From Streptomyces griseus (GTDB taxonomy: Bacteria; Actinomycetota; Actinomycetes; Streptomycetales; Streptomycetaceae): a DNA stretch of 64,000 nucleotides. Below the pieces are notes generated by a model, which searched no databases, had not been told where the DNA came from, and saw nothing but the letters and a program-made list of their open reading frames with translations. The stretch covers positions 1-64,000 of the forward strand of contig NZ_UAVD01000005.1 in NCBI RefSeq assembly GCF_900460065.1, given 5' to 3'. Made by a program: the position numbers and the translations under genes. Positions within the stretch are counted from its first letter, which is position 1, and each line of letters begins with the position of its first letter. Shown piece after piece: positions 1-8,436 of this stretch.

Positions 1-1235
1 TGACCCTGATCGGCTTCATCGTGATCGGCCCGCTCCTGGCCGGTGTGGTGGTGCGGGCCCTGAGCGTCGTCGTCCTGCGCCTCTTCGGCCCGGTCGGCCG
101 GCTGGCCGAACGCAACGCCCTGCGCAACCCCCGGCGTACGGGAGCGACCGGAGTCGCCCTGATGATCGGGCTCGCCCTGGTGGCCTGCCTGTCCGTCGTC
201 GGGTCCTCGATGGTGGCCTCGGCCACCGAGGAGCTCGACAAGTCGGTCGGAGCGGACTTCATCGTCCAGGACAGCGGCACCGGGCGGCCGATCGTGCCCC
301 AGGCCGCCGAGGCACTGAAGGATGTCCCGGGTCTGGAGCACCTGACGGACTACACCTTCGTCAAGGCGAAGATCACCTCCCCCGACGGAAAGACGGAGGA
401 CGACGGGATCACCGCCGCCGATCCGACGTACCAGCAGGACGTACGGCGCTCCGCGCTCTCCGGCGACCTCGCGAAGGCCTACGGCAAGGACGCCATGTCC
501 GTCGGCGAGGACTACGCCGAGAAGCACGGGGTCGAGGTCGGCGACACCCTCACCGTCGCGTTCGCGGCGGGGAAGACGGCGAAGCTGAAGGTCGCCGCCA
601 TCACCTCCGACGACACCAACATCGACCGCGGTGCGATGTACACCAACCTCACCACGGCGGCGACGTACGTCCCGGCCGACCGGATGCCGCAGAACGTGGC
701 CATGTTCGGCAAGGCGGAGGAGGGCAAGGAGAAGGAGGCGTACGCGGCACTCAAGAGCGCGATGGCCGAGTATCCGGTCTACAAGGTGCAGAACCAGGCC
801 GACTTCAAGGAAGACCTGAAGGACCAGATCGGCCAGTTGCTGAACATCGTGTACGGCCTGCTCGCCCTGGCGATCATCGTCGCGGTGCTCGGTGTGGTGA
901 ACACCCTCGCCCTGTCCGTGGTCGAACGGACCCGTGAGATCGGCCTGATGCGCGCCATCGGGCTCTCCCGCCGCCAGCTGCGCCGCATGATCCGGCTGGA
1001 GTCCGTGGTCATCGCCCTCTTCGGGGCGCTCCTCGGACTCGGACTCGGGATGGGCTGGGGCACCGCCGCCCAGAAGCTGCTGGCGCTGGAGGGGCTTGAG
1101 GTCCTGGAGATCCCGTGGCCGACGATCCTCACGGTCTTCGCCTGCTCCGCTCTCGTGGGACTGTTCGCCGCGCTCGTCCCCGCCTTCCGGGCGGGCCGGA
1201 TGAACGTCCTGAACGCCATCGCGACGGACGGATGA
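1..1235 (+). CDS. FtsX-type ABC transporter permease, C-terminal part (5' truncated)
   Basis: The gene enters the window already in frame (codons from base 3) and ends at TGA 1235, so about 410 C-terminal residues are seen. It starts in a membrane helix, continues with a cytoplasmic RNPRRTGATG stretch, a second helix, a roughly 180-residue extracytoplasmic MacB-like region, and ends in three helices with the FtsX signature around VVNTLALSVVERTREIG and MRAIGLSRRQLRRMIRLE. These permeases work with a MacB/LolD-like ATPase in export or cell-envelope signalling rather than import. It is a clear paralogue of the complete permease at 51706-54237, sharing the NPRRTGAT and MIRLE blocks. The partner ATPase would lie upstream of the window. 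A strong hairpin follows at 1293-1326. Confidence 0.9.
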   Translation, partial: TLIGFIVIGPLLAGVVVRALSVVVLRLFGPVGRLAERNALRNPRRTGATGVALMIGLALVACLSVVGSSMVASATEELDKSVGADFIVQDSGTGRPIVPQAAEALKDVPGLEHLTDYTFVKAKITSPDGKTEDDGITAADPTYQQDVRRSALSGDLAKAYGKDAMSVGEDYAEKHGVEVGDTLTVAFAAGKTAKLKVAAITSDDTNIDRGAMYTNLTTAATYVPADRMPQNVAMFGKAEEGKEKEAYAALKSAMAEYPVYKVQNQADFKEDLKDQIGQLLNIVYGLLALAIIVAVLGVVNTLALSVVERTREIGLMRAIGLSRRQLRRMIRLESVVIALFGALLGLGLGMGWGTAAQKLLALEGLEVLEIPWPTILTVFACSALVGLFAALVPAFRAGRMNVLNAIATDG

Positions 1236-1292
1236 GCCCGGCGGCCTCCCGAGAGCGGTGACCCTCCGGGCGTCACCGTAGGATGACCAGCA

Positions 1293-1326
1293 GGCCCCGG
1301 GACGTTCCTCCAAACGTCCCGGGGCC
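1293..1326 (+). terminator. Terminator hairpin after ABC permease
   Basis: A perfect 14-bp GC-rich stem (1293-1306 with 1313-1326) around a 6-nt loop lies 58 bases after the permease stop. There is no U-tract, as is usual in Streptomyces terminators. Confidence 0.75.
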
Positions 1327-1346
1327 GAACCCGTTCCCCGCCCGCC

Positions 1347-1394
1347 GTTCCCCTGTTCCCCTGTTCCCCTGTTCCCCTGTTCCCCTGTTCCCCG
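1347..1394. repeat. 8-nt tandem repeat (GTTCCCCT)n
   Basis: Five exact copies of GTTCCCCT in a row plus a sixth ending in G. It is a simple-sequence tract in non-coding DNA, likely made by slippage and likely variable between strains. Confidence 0.9.
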
Positions 1395-1434
1395 CCCCCC
1401 GTTCCCCGTCCCGGCCCGTCGGGCACGGCGGAAC

Positions 1435-1484
1435 GTGTCAGCTTGCTGCACAGGGCGGCGGGCGCTCGTGCAGCAAGCTGACAC
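1435..1484. repeat. 17-bp perfect inverted repeat at island edge
   Basis: Bases 1435-1451 pair perfectly with 1468-1484 around a 16-nt spacer. Each arm begins with GTGTCAGC read inward from its own outer end. That heptamer, TGTCAGC, resembles the TGNCAGC repeats in front of the precursor gene at 19249-19322. It may be an operator, a second terminator or an insertion scar; the sequence alone does not decide. Confidence 0.6.
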
Positions 1485-1575
1485 GGCGGCCCCTCTTGCG
1501 GTGCGTTCCGCGCTGGCATGGTCGTTCGAGCCGGGACGAAACCCGGCTCCGACGCCACCCGTCGAAGGGGAGAAC

Positions 1576-1824
1576 GTGTCCAGGTCACCGCTTGCCCAGA
1601 AGCAGCGCCGCCCGGCCAGAGCCGCCGCCCTCGTCACCGGAATCGCCCTCGCCGCCCTCGCGTTCTCCACCGGCGCCGCGTCGGCCACCACCCCCGCGGG
1701 GCCGCCGCCCGCCGCCGACCACGTCACCCGGGTGATCTGTACGGAGTTGGCGGACCTCATCGGCCAACTGCCCCCGGAATCCGCACCCGTCCAGGTGTGC
1801 AAGCTGGTCAACGGCTGGGACTAG
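1576..1824 (+). CDS. Small secreted protein, unknown function
   Basis: GTG start with GGGGAG five to six bases upstream; 82 residues. The N-terminus is a signal peptide: basic KQRRPARA, then a hydrophobic ALVTGIALAALAF core, then GAASA as probable cleavage site near residue 36. The mature part is about 45 residues with two cysteines (in VICTEL and VQVCKL) that could form one disulfide. An upstream in-frame ATG at 1435 exists but lies inside the inverted repeat and has no ribosome site. The stop is two bases from the proposed SARP start, so the genes are probably co-transcribed. I do not recognise the family; an immunity or accessory role is speculation from position only. Confidence 0.6.
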   Translation: MSRSPLAQKQRRPARAAALVTGIALAALAFSTGAASATTPAGPPPAADHVTRVICTELADLIGQLPPESAPVQVCKLVNGWD

Positions 1825-1826
1825 AC

Positions 1827-3950
1827 ATGTCGACCCGCGCAGGGGCGGCACGGCCGACGGGAACGGACGGGCCGGCCGGATCAACCGGAACGGCCGGATC
1901 GACAGGATCGGCCGGAGCGGCCGGATCGACGGCGCCGACCGTACCGACGGAGCCGACGACTTCGCCCGGGTCGGTGGACTCCGTGGGAGAGGCCGAACGC
2001 CCCCCGGGTGCGTCGGGCGCGATGCGGTTCCGGCTCCTGGGTCCGCTGGCCCTCGCGGACGGACCCGACACCGTCGTCCTCCAGCCCTCCAAACCCGCGA
2101 ACCTGCTCGCCGCGCTGCTCCTGCACGCCAACTCCACGGTGTCCGCCGAGTACCTTCAGCGCGCGGTGTGGGGCGAGGAGCAGCCCGCCACCGCCCGGGC
2201 CGCCCTCCAGACCTGTGTCCTGCGGCTCCGCCGGCTGTTCGCCAAGCACGGGGTCACCGGCGCCTCCATCGAGGCGGTGCCCGGCGGTTACCGGATCACC
2301 GCCGCCCCGCACACCCTGGACCTCCTCGGCTTCCGCGAGCAGGTGCGCCGGGCCGCCGGCCTGGACCGGGACCCGGAGGCGGAACTCTGCGCGCTCCGGG
2401 ACGCCCTCTCGCTCTGGCAGGGCTCGCTGCTCGCCAACGTACGGTCCGTCGTCCTGCACCGCGACGAGGTGCCCCGGCTCGCGGAGGAACGGCTGCGCGC
2501 GGTCGAGCGGGTCTGCGACCTGCTGCTGGGACTCGGCCGCTGCGGTGAGGCGCTCGTCGACCTGTGGACCGCTACGCGCGTATATCCGGGACACGAGCGC
2601 TTCCACGAGCAGCTCATCGAGGCCCTCTACCGCAGCGGACGCCAGTCCCAGGCCCTCGCCGAGTACCGCAGGGTCAAGGGCTTCCTGCTGGAGGAGCTGG
2701 GCGTGGACCCCTCGCCCTCCCTGCGCCGCCTCGAACTGTCCATCCTGCGCGGCGAGGACCTGGGCGCCGCCGCGCCGGCGTCCCCTCGCGTGATCCGGGG
2801 CGAGACCGTCCTCCCGGCCGCCCCGCCGCCCGCGGCCCCGGCCGGGGTGACCGCGCCCACGGCCCCGGCCGCCGTCACCCCGGCCGCGCCGCCGGCCGCC
2901 GCGGCGGCCTTCGCCCCGGCCGCCGCCCCCGGCACCGGGCCCGTCCCCGCCGTGCCGCACTTCACCGGGCGTGCCGCCGAGGCCGCCGCCATGGCCGCCC
3001 GCCTCACCGCGCCCCCGGCCCCCGGCCCCGAGGACCACCGGCCCCTCACCGTCCTGGTCTCCGGAGCCCCCGGCATCGGCAAGTCCGCCCTCGCCCAGCA
3101 CGTCGCCCGGCTCGTCCGGGACGCCTTCCCCGCCGGGCGGTTGCTCGTCCGGATGACCCGGGCGGACGGCGAACCCCGCACGGTCGACGAGGTCGCCGCC
3201 GAAGTGGCCGCCGCACTGGGGGAGCCGGGCGAGGGCCGCGCCCTGCTGATCCTGGACGACGTGGTCGACGCCGATCAGGTGCGCCCCCTGCTCACGCCGG
3301 GCGTGGGGATCGCGGGGCCGCCGGCCGCGAGCGCGGGGGGCTTCGCCGCCGGGCCGGACCTCGCCGTCGTGGTCACCAGCCGGATGGGGCTCGGCGGGCT
3401 CATCGCGACGCACGGCGGCTGGGTGCAGCGCCTGACCGAGTTCACCGAGGCCGAGTCGTACGCCCTGCTGCTGGCCGCCCTGGGAGCCGAGCGGGTCGAG
3501 GCCGAACCGCGCGCCGCCCGCCGACTGGCCGCCCTGTGCGGCCACTTCCCCGCCGCCCTGCGGATCCTCACCGCCCGGCTGCTGACCCGGCCGGGGCTGC
3601 GGCTCACCGACGCCGCCGACTGGCTGGGCGACGACCCGCTCGCCCGGCTCACCCTGACCGACTCCCCGGAGCTCTCGGTCACCGGTCTCTTCGACCGGGC
3701 GCTCGGCCGGCTCGACCCCCGGCTGTCGGAGGCCTTCGAGCGCCTCGCCCAGGGCCCGCCGGAACTGCTCGCCGACCGGGACCGGGGTCCCGAGGACGAA
3801 GGCGGCGTTCCCGAAGCCGTGCGGGAGCGCCTCGCGGACGCCGGACTGCTGGAGGACGGCCCGCCGGGCCCGTACCGCATGCACGACCTGCTCCGCGCCC
3901 ACGTACGAAGAACCGCCCGGATCCGCGACTGCCGCACAGAGAAGGTGTGA
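1827..3950 (+). CDS. SARP-family transcriptional activator with NB-ARC ATPase domain
   Basis: 707 residues from ATG 1827; ATG 2022 (MRFRLLGPLALADG) is an equally plausible start, since residues 1-65 are a low-complexity Gly/Ala/Thr tail. Order: winged-helix OmpR-like DNA-binding domain (about 66-150), bacterial transcriptional activation domain (150-320), Ala/Pro linker, then a STAND NTPase with P-loop GAPGIGKS at about 413-420, Walker B ALLILDDVVDA and a C-terminal MHDLLR motif. AfsR-type proteins carry TPR repeats after this; here the protein stops just past the MHD motif, so a sensor domain is missing. Only four bases separate it from the next gene, placing it at the head of the biosynthetic operon. 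It is the likely pathway activator, probably acting at the phased repeats at 19249-19322. Confidence 0.88.
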   Translation: MSTRAGAARPTGTDGPAGSTGTAGSTGSAGAAGSTAPTVPTEPTTSPGSVDSVGEAERPPGASGAMRFRLLGPLALADGPDTVVLQPSKPANLLAALLLHANSTVSAEYLQRAVWGEEQPATARAALQTCVLRLRRLFAKHGVTGASIEAVPGGYRITAAPHTLDLLGFREQVRRAAGLDRDPEAELCALRDALSLWQGSLLANVRSVVLHRDEVPRLAEERLRAVERVCDLLLGLGRCGEALVDLWTATRVYPGHERFHEQLIEALYRSGRQSQALAEYRRVKGFLLEELGVDPSPSLRRLELSILRGEDLGAAAPASPRVIRGETVLPAAPPPAAPAGVTAPTAPAAVTPAAPPAAAAAFAPAAAPGTGPVPAVPHFTGRAAEAAAMAARLTAPPAPGPEDHRPLTVLVSGAPGIGKSALAQHVARLVRDAFPAGRLLVRMTRADGEPRTVDEVAAEVAAALGEPGEGRALLILDDVVDADQVRPLLTPGVGIAGPPAASAGGFAAGPDLAVVVTSRMGLGGLIATHGGWVQRLTEFTEAESYALLLAALGAERVEAEPRAARRLAALCGHFPAALRILTARLLTRPGLRLTDAADWLGDDPLARLTLTDSPELSVTGLFDRALGRLDPRLSEAFERLAQGPPELLADRDRGPEDEGGVPEAVRERLADAGLLEDGPPGPYRMHDLLRAHVRRTARIRDCRTEKV

Positions 3951-3954
3951 CCCC

Positions 3955-6270
3955 ATGGCCGAGAGCGCCGCACCCACCGCACCCGCCACGCCCCCCTCGA
4001 CGACCGCACCCGGGTCGTCCCCCGCGTCCCCCGCGTTCGACGCGCTCGCCGGGACCCGGCCGCGCGTCCGGCGCGACGTGCTGTTCACCGAGACCCCCGG
4101 CGGAGTGCTGTTCCACAACGCCGACGGCGGTTTCCACCTCACCGGCCGCACCGCCTACCGCTTCGCCTCCCTCGTCGTCCCGCACCTCACCGGGCGCCAC
4201 CGGCTGGCCGAACTCTGCGCCGGATTCGGGCCCGCGCAGCGGGCGATGGCCGCCGAACTGGTCAAGACGCTGTACGCGCGCGGCTTCGCCCGCGACATCC
4301 CCGAGGCCGATCCCGCCGGAGACACCCTCGACGAGGAGACCGCGGAGCGGTTCGCGGCGCAGATCGCCTACGTCGACCACTACGCCGACGACGCCCCCGC
4401 CCGCTTCGCCCGCTACCGGGCCACCCGCGTCGCCGTCCTCGGCGACGACGAGACGGCCCGCTGGTGCGCGCTGAGCCTGGTGCGCAACGGCTGCGCGGAC
4501 ATCGGCACCGTCACGGCGGCGGAGGGCACGGCCGCCCCGCGGGACGACGAGCCCCCGCAGGACGGCGCCGCCGCGCCGGACGTCGCCGCCGAGGCCGCCG
4601 CCCACGGGACGCGCATCGGGACGATCACCGCCGGGACGGACGCGGGCTGGGCCGACCTGGACGGCTACGACGTCGTCGTGGTCACCGGCGCGGACGCCGG
4701 GGCGCGCACCCACCGGCTGCTGGCCGCCGGGGTGCCCGAGGGCGTGACCCTGATCCCCGCCTGGCCGTTCGGCCGCCGCCTGGTCGTCGGCCCGCTCGCC
4801 ACGGCCCGCTCCACCGGCTGCTGGTCCTGCGCCCTGCTGCGGCTGGGCGGCAACGTCGACCCCGGCACGGCCGCCGAGCTGTGGAGCGAGGCGGCCGGGG
4901 CCGTACCCGCCGCCGGGGCGGCCCTGTCCGGTCCGGTCGCCGCGATGGTCGGCAACCTCGTCGGCTACGAGGTCTTCCGCCTGGCCACCGGCGCGCTGCC
5001 CGCCGAGACGGCCGGCCGGCTCCTCGTCCAGGACCTGGAATCGCTGGACGTGATGGCCGAACCGGTCCAGCCCCACCCCCGGTGCGCCCGCTGCACCCTG
5101 CTCGCCGCCGGCGAACCCGCGGGAGAGTCCGCCGCCGAACCCGCCGCGCTGCCCGGCCCGCTCGCGCTGCCCGTCACCGCGACCGTGGAGACCGCCCGCG
5201 ACGCGGAGGAGCTGGTCGAGGAGCTGAACCGGATCAGCACCGCGCTGGTCCGCCCGTACACGGGGATCTTCCGCCGGTACGACGACGAGGAGCTGACCCA
5301 GACCCCGTTGAAGCTCAGCCGGGTCGAGGTGGCGCTCGGCGGCGGGAGGAGCCGCCGCATCGCCGCGTTCGACGTGCACCACCTGGCCGGGGCGCGGACG
5401 CGGGCGCTGTACGCGGCGGCCGAGGCGTACGTCGAGCACGTGGTCCCCCTGACGGGGGTGGAGAGCGGCGGGCCGGACGGCGGTGCGCGGACGCTCGGGC
5501 CCGACGCCCTGACGACCGGCGGTGGCACCGGGACCGTCCCCGCAGCCTGGGCGGTCGCCACCTCGCTGATCGGCAAGGACCCGGTCCGTGTCCCGGCCGC
5601 CGCACTGCGCCCGTTCGGGCCGCACAACCACGACCGGGCGCACCTGGCGACCACCGCCGGCTCCGGAGCGGGCGGCAGCGCGGCGGAGGCGGCGGGCCGG
5701 GGGCTGCTGTCCGCCCTCGCCCACGACGCCCTGCTCCGCGCGGTGCGGGGCGCCACCCGGGTCGGCCCGCTGGCGGTGGGCGGCGACGATCCGGAGCTGG
5801 TGTTCCTGCTGAAGTCCGCCGCCAACCTGGACATCGCCGTGGACCTCCTCGACCTGGGCGAGGCGGACCGCACCACCGCGCACGTGGTGCTCGCCCGGGA
5901 GGCGAACGGGCCCTCCGCCGCGCCCCGTTGGGCGGTCGGGGCCGGGCTGTCCGGGCGGGCGGCGGCGGCGTCCGCCCTGCGCGACCTGCTCGGTCAGGCG
6001 CAGCTCGCGGCCGAGGACCCGGGGGAGGCGGTCGACACCGGGGACCCGCTGGTGGTCGACCTGGCCCCCGGGGCGATCGCGGTGGGCGGCGGGTCCGTCG
6101 CGGCGGACGCGGCGGAGACCACGTTCGACGCGGTGCTGGAGGCCCTGAGGTCCGCCGGCCGCGACGCCCTGTACGTGCCGACGACCCCGGCGGACCTGCG
6201 CTCCGGCTCCATCGCCACGGCCCGGGTGCTGCTCACGGTGGACGGCGAGGTCGGCACCGATGCCCGTTGA
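3955..6270 (+). CDS. RiPP leader-binding RRE-ThiF partner protein (Ocin-ThiF-like) with degenerate YcaO tail
   Basis: 771 residues; ATG with GAAGG about ten bases upstream. Residues about 35-115 look like a PqqD-like RiPP recognition element (VLFTETPGGVLFHN onward), which binds the precursor leader. Residues about 145-400 resemble the E1/ThiF-like domain of azole cyclodehydratase partners, with two CxxC pairs (Cys289/292 and Cys377/380) that would hold a structural zinc. The C-terminal half (about 410-771) has blocks that align by eye with YcaO enzymes, such as ALYAAAEAYVEHV and GLLSALAHDALLRAV, but lacks the ATP-binding glutamates, so it is probably a non-catalytic YcaO relic. The protein is expected to deliver the precursor to the YcaO enzymes encoded at 6260 and 16818. 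It overlaps the next gene by 11 bases. Confidence 0.85.
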   Translation: MAESAAPTAPATPPSTTAPGSSPASPAFDALAGTRPRVRRDVLFTETPGGVLFHNADGGFHLTGRTAYRFASLVVPHLTGRHRLAELCAGFGPAQRAMAAELVKTLYARGFARDIPEADPAGDTLDEETAERFAAQIAYVDHYADDAPARFARYRATRVAVLGDDETARWCALSLVRNGCADIGTVTAAEGTAAPRDDEPPQDGAAAPDVAAEAAAHGTRIGTITAGTDAGWADLDGYDVVVVTGADAGARTHRLLAAGVPEGVTLIPAWPFGRRLVVGPLATARSTGCWSCALLRLGGNVDPGTAAELWSEAAGAVPAAGAALSGPVAAMVGNLVGYEVFRLATGALPAETAGRLLVQDLESLDVMAEPVQPHPRCARCTLLAAGEPAGESAAEPAALPGPLALPVTATVETARDAEELVEELNRISTALVRPYTGIFRRYDDEELTQTPLKLSRVEVALGGGRSRRIAAFDVHHLAGARTRALYAAAEAYVEHVVPLTGVESGGPDGGARTLGPDALTTGGGTGTVPAAWAVATSLIGKDPVRVPAAALRPFGPHNHDRAHLATTAGSGAGGSAAEAAGRGLLSALAHDALLRAVRGATRVGPLAVGGDDPELVFLLKSAANLDIAVDLLDLGEADRTTAHVVLAREANGPSAAPRWAVGAGLSGRAAAASALRDLLGQAQLAAEDPGEAVDTGDPLVVDLAPGAIAVGGGSVAADAAETTFDAVLEALRSAGRDALYVPTTPADLRSGSIATARVLLTVDGEVGTDAR

Positions 6271-8392
6271 GACCGCGCCGGACACGGCGGCCCCCGCGCC
6301 GGACACGGCCCCCACGCCGGACGCCGCGGGCACGTCGTACGCCCCGGTGGCTGCCGGTACCGCGCCGGGCGCGCCGGTGCTCGGGGAGTCCACCCGGCTG
6401 CTCGCACGGCTGCTGGGGGAGGCCCTCGCCCGTCACGGCCGTGCGGCGGCCACCACCCCGCTGGACGTCCGGCCCCTGGGCGTCCGCGACGCGTTCGCGA
6501 CGGAAGGGCCGCCGGACGGAGCGGTGGAGTGGCCGCCGGACGGGGCGGTGGACGGAGCGGTGGGGTGGCCCGCGGACGGGCCGGTGGAGGGACCCGGGGG
6601 CCGGGCCGTCCCCGTGCGCTACTACGGGCGGCACGCCGTCGTCGGTCCCCTCCCGGTCCCCGACGGCGCCCCCCGACGCCCCTGCGCCCGCTGCCTGGAG
6701 CGCCGGTGGCAGGGCGTGCGGTCCGTCGCCCTGCGCGAGGCGCTGGAGCTCGGTTCCGGGACCCGGGCGGCGGGCCCGTCCCCCTACCTCACGCCCTTCG
6801 CGGCCGAGGCCCTCGCCGGAGTCGTCGCCGCCCGGCTGGACGGCGGCGGACCGGTCACCGGCGCGTTCCCGGCCGTCCACCTCGTCGACCTCGACACCCT
6901 GGCCGTACGCCACTACCCGCTCGTCCCCGACCCGGAGTGCCCCGCCTGCGGGCAGCCCGAGCCGGACAGCGACGAGGCGGCTGCCCTCACCCTGCGGCCC
7001 GCGCCCAAGCTGCGGCCCGGTGGCTTCCGGGTGCGGGACATCGAGGAGTACGAGCTGCCCGTCGAGCCGTACGCCAACCCCGTGTGCGGCTCCCTCGGCC
7101 CCTCCGTCGTCCAGGACGTCTCCTCCACGTCCACCTCCGCCACCATCGGCTGCTTCTCCATGCGCTCGGGACCGTATCTGCGCGAGACGTTCTGGGGCGG
7201 GCACGCCGACACGTTCGCCGAGAGCGTCCGCATCGGGGTGCTGGAGGGACTGGAGCGGTACGCGGGCATGCGGTCCCGCGCCAAACGCGCCCAGGTGCAC
7301 GCCAGTCTGCACGCGCTGCGCGCCGAGGGCCGGGCCGTCGTGGACCCCCGCGTCAGCGGCCTGTACTCCGACGCCTTCCACCGGGCCAACCCCCGCGTCC
7401 GGCCCTTCACCCCCGACCGGGAGATCCCCTGGGTGCGCGGCTGGTCGCTCCGCGACTCCCGCACCGTCCTGGTCCCCGAAGTGCTCACCTACTACCACGC
7501 GCCGGGCCTGGAGAACCGGTTCGTGCAGGAGAGCTCCAACGGCTGCGCCTCCGGGGGAGCGCTGGAGGAGGCCGCCTACTTCGGGCTGATGGAGATCGTC
7601 GAACGGGACGCGTTCCTGCTCTCCTGGTACGGGCGGGCCGCGCTGCCCGAGATCGACCCGCGCACCAGCCGCCGCCGCGCCACCCGGGAGATGGTGGACC
7701 GGCTGGAGATGTACGGGTACGAGGCGCGGTTCTTCGACACCCGGATCTCCTTCCCGATCCCCGTCGTCACCGGCGTCGCCGTCCGCCCCGACGGCGGACG
7801 GGGCCGGATGTGCTTCGGGGCGGGCGCCGGACTCGACCCGGAGGCGGCCCTCGCCGGGGCGCTCTGCGAGATCGCCACCGACGCCGTCAACCTCCAGGGC
7901 CGCACCGAGCGGGACGAGGAGCGGCTGCGGGCCATGGCGACCGACTTCGCGAAGGTCGAGGCGCTGCACGACCACCCGCTGGCGTACGGGATCCCGGAGA
8001 TGGGCGACCACGCGGAGTTCCTGCTCGGCGCGCCGGGCAGCCCCCGACCGCCGCTGCGCTCCTTCGACGACCTGTACGGGGACGGGCCCGACGCGCGGCC
8101 GGTGCTCCCGGTCTCCGACGATCTGCGCGAGGACCTGCTGCGGTGCGTGGACACCGTCGCCGCCGCCGGGTTCGACGTGGTCGTCGTCGACCAGACCATG
8201 CCGGAACAGCGTGACCTGGGGCTGCGGACGGTGAGCGTGATCGTGCCCGGACTGCTCCCGATCGACTTCGGCTGGACCCGCCAGCGCGCCCTGCGGATGC
8301 CCCGGTTGCGCACCGCCCTGCGCGAGGCGGGCCTGCGGACGGCGGACCTCACCGACGCCGACCTCAACCCGGCCCCGCACCCGTTCCCATGA
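6260..8392 (+). CDS. YcaO cyclodehydratase 1 (azoline-forming)
   Basis: 710 residues, starting inside the previous gene. YcaO proteins use ATP to activate the peptide backbone so that Cys, Ser or Thr side chains cyclise to thiazolines and oxazolines. The N-terminal third has CARC (Cys142/145) and CPAC (Cys227/230), a likely zinc site shared with the ThiF-type partner. The catalytic domain has ESVRIGVLEGLERYAG and, after SSNGCASGG, EIVERDAFLLSWYGRA, the ATP/Mg-binding blocks. The C-terminus is PHPFP, fitting the PxPxP tail of azoline-forming YcaO enzymes. It is closely related along its whole length to the protein at 16818-18911, so the two arose by duplication; which residues each modifies cannot be read from sequence. 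Confidence 0.92.
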   Translation: MPVETAPDTAAPAPDTAPTPDAAGTSYAPVAAGTAPGAPVLGESTRLLARLLGEALARHGRAAATTPLDVRPLGVRDAFATEGPPDGAVEWPPDGAVDGAVGWPADGPVEGPGGRAVPVRYYGRHAVVGPLPVPDGAPRRPCARCLERRWQGVRSVALREALELGSGTRAAGPSPYLTPFAAEALAGVVAARLDGGGPVTGAFPAVHLVDLDTLAVRHYPLVPDPECPACGQPEPDSDEAAALTLRPAPKLRPGGFRVRDIEEYELPVEPYANPVCGSLGPSVVQDVSSTSTSATIGCFSMRSGPYLRETFWGGHADTFAESVRIGVLEGLERYAGMRSRAKRAQVHASLHALRAEGRAVVDPRVSGLYSDAFHRANPRVRPFTPDREIPWVRGWSLRDSRTVLVPEVLTYYHAPGLENRFVQESSNGCASGGALEEAAYFGLMEIVERDAFLLSWYGRAALPEIDPRTSRRRATREMVDRLEMYGYEARFFDTRISFPIPVVTGVAVRPDGGRGRMCFGAGAGLDPEAALAGALCEIATDAVNLQGRTERDEERLRAMATDFAKVEALHDHPLAYGIPEMGDHAEFLLGAPGSPRPPLRSFDDLYGDGPDARPVLPVSDDLREDLLRCVDTVAAAGFDVVVVDQTMPEQRDLGLRTVSVIVPGLLPIDFGWTRQRALRMPRLRTALREAGLRTADLTDADLNPAPHPFP

Positions 8393-8436
8393 CCGCCTCT
8401 CCCCTCCACCCTCCTGCCGCGACCAAGGAGCTCGCC

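Larger units (their letters stand above)
1236..1575. other. Gene-free left boundary of the RiPP island
   Basis: 340 bases between the ABC permease and the first small gene of the island. It holds a 14-bp terminator hairpin (1293-1326), an 8-nt tandem repeat (1347-1394), a 17-bp perfect inverted repeat (1435-1484) and a short 8-bp hairpin (1528-1549) in the leader of the next gene. No coding sequence with a ribosome binding site is supported here. Confidence 0.7.

Noticed and set aside
1347..1394. CRISPR array
   Set aside because: The 8-nt unit repeats without spacers; it is simple-sequence DNA. No cas genes are in the window.
1881..4151. Long minus-strand open frames opposite the SARP and biosynthetic genes
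   Set aside because: They are shadow frames of GC-rich genes: Arg/Gly/Pro-rich, no motifs, no ribosome sites, and they oppose genes with clear families.
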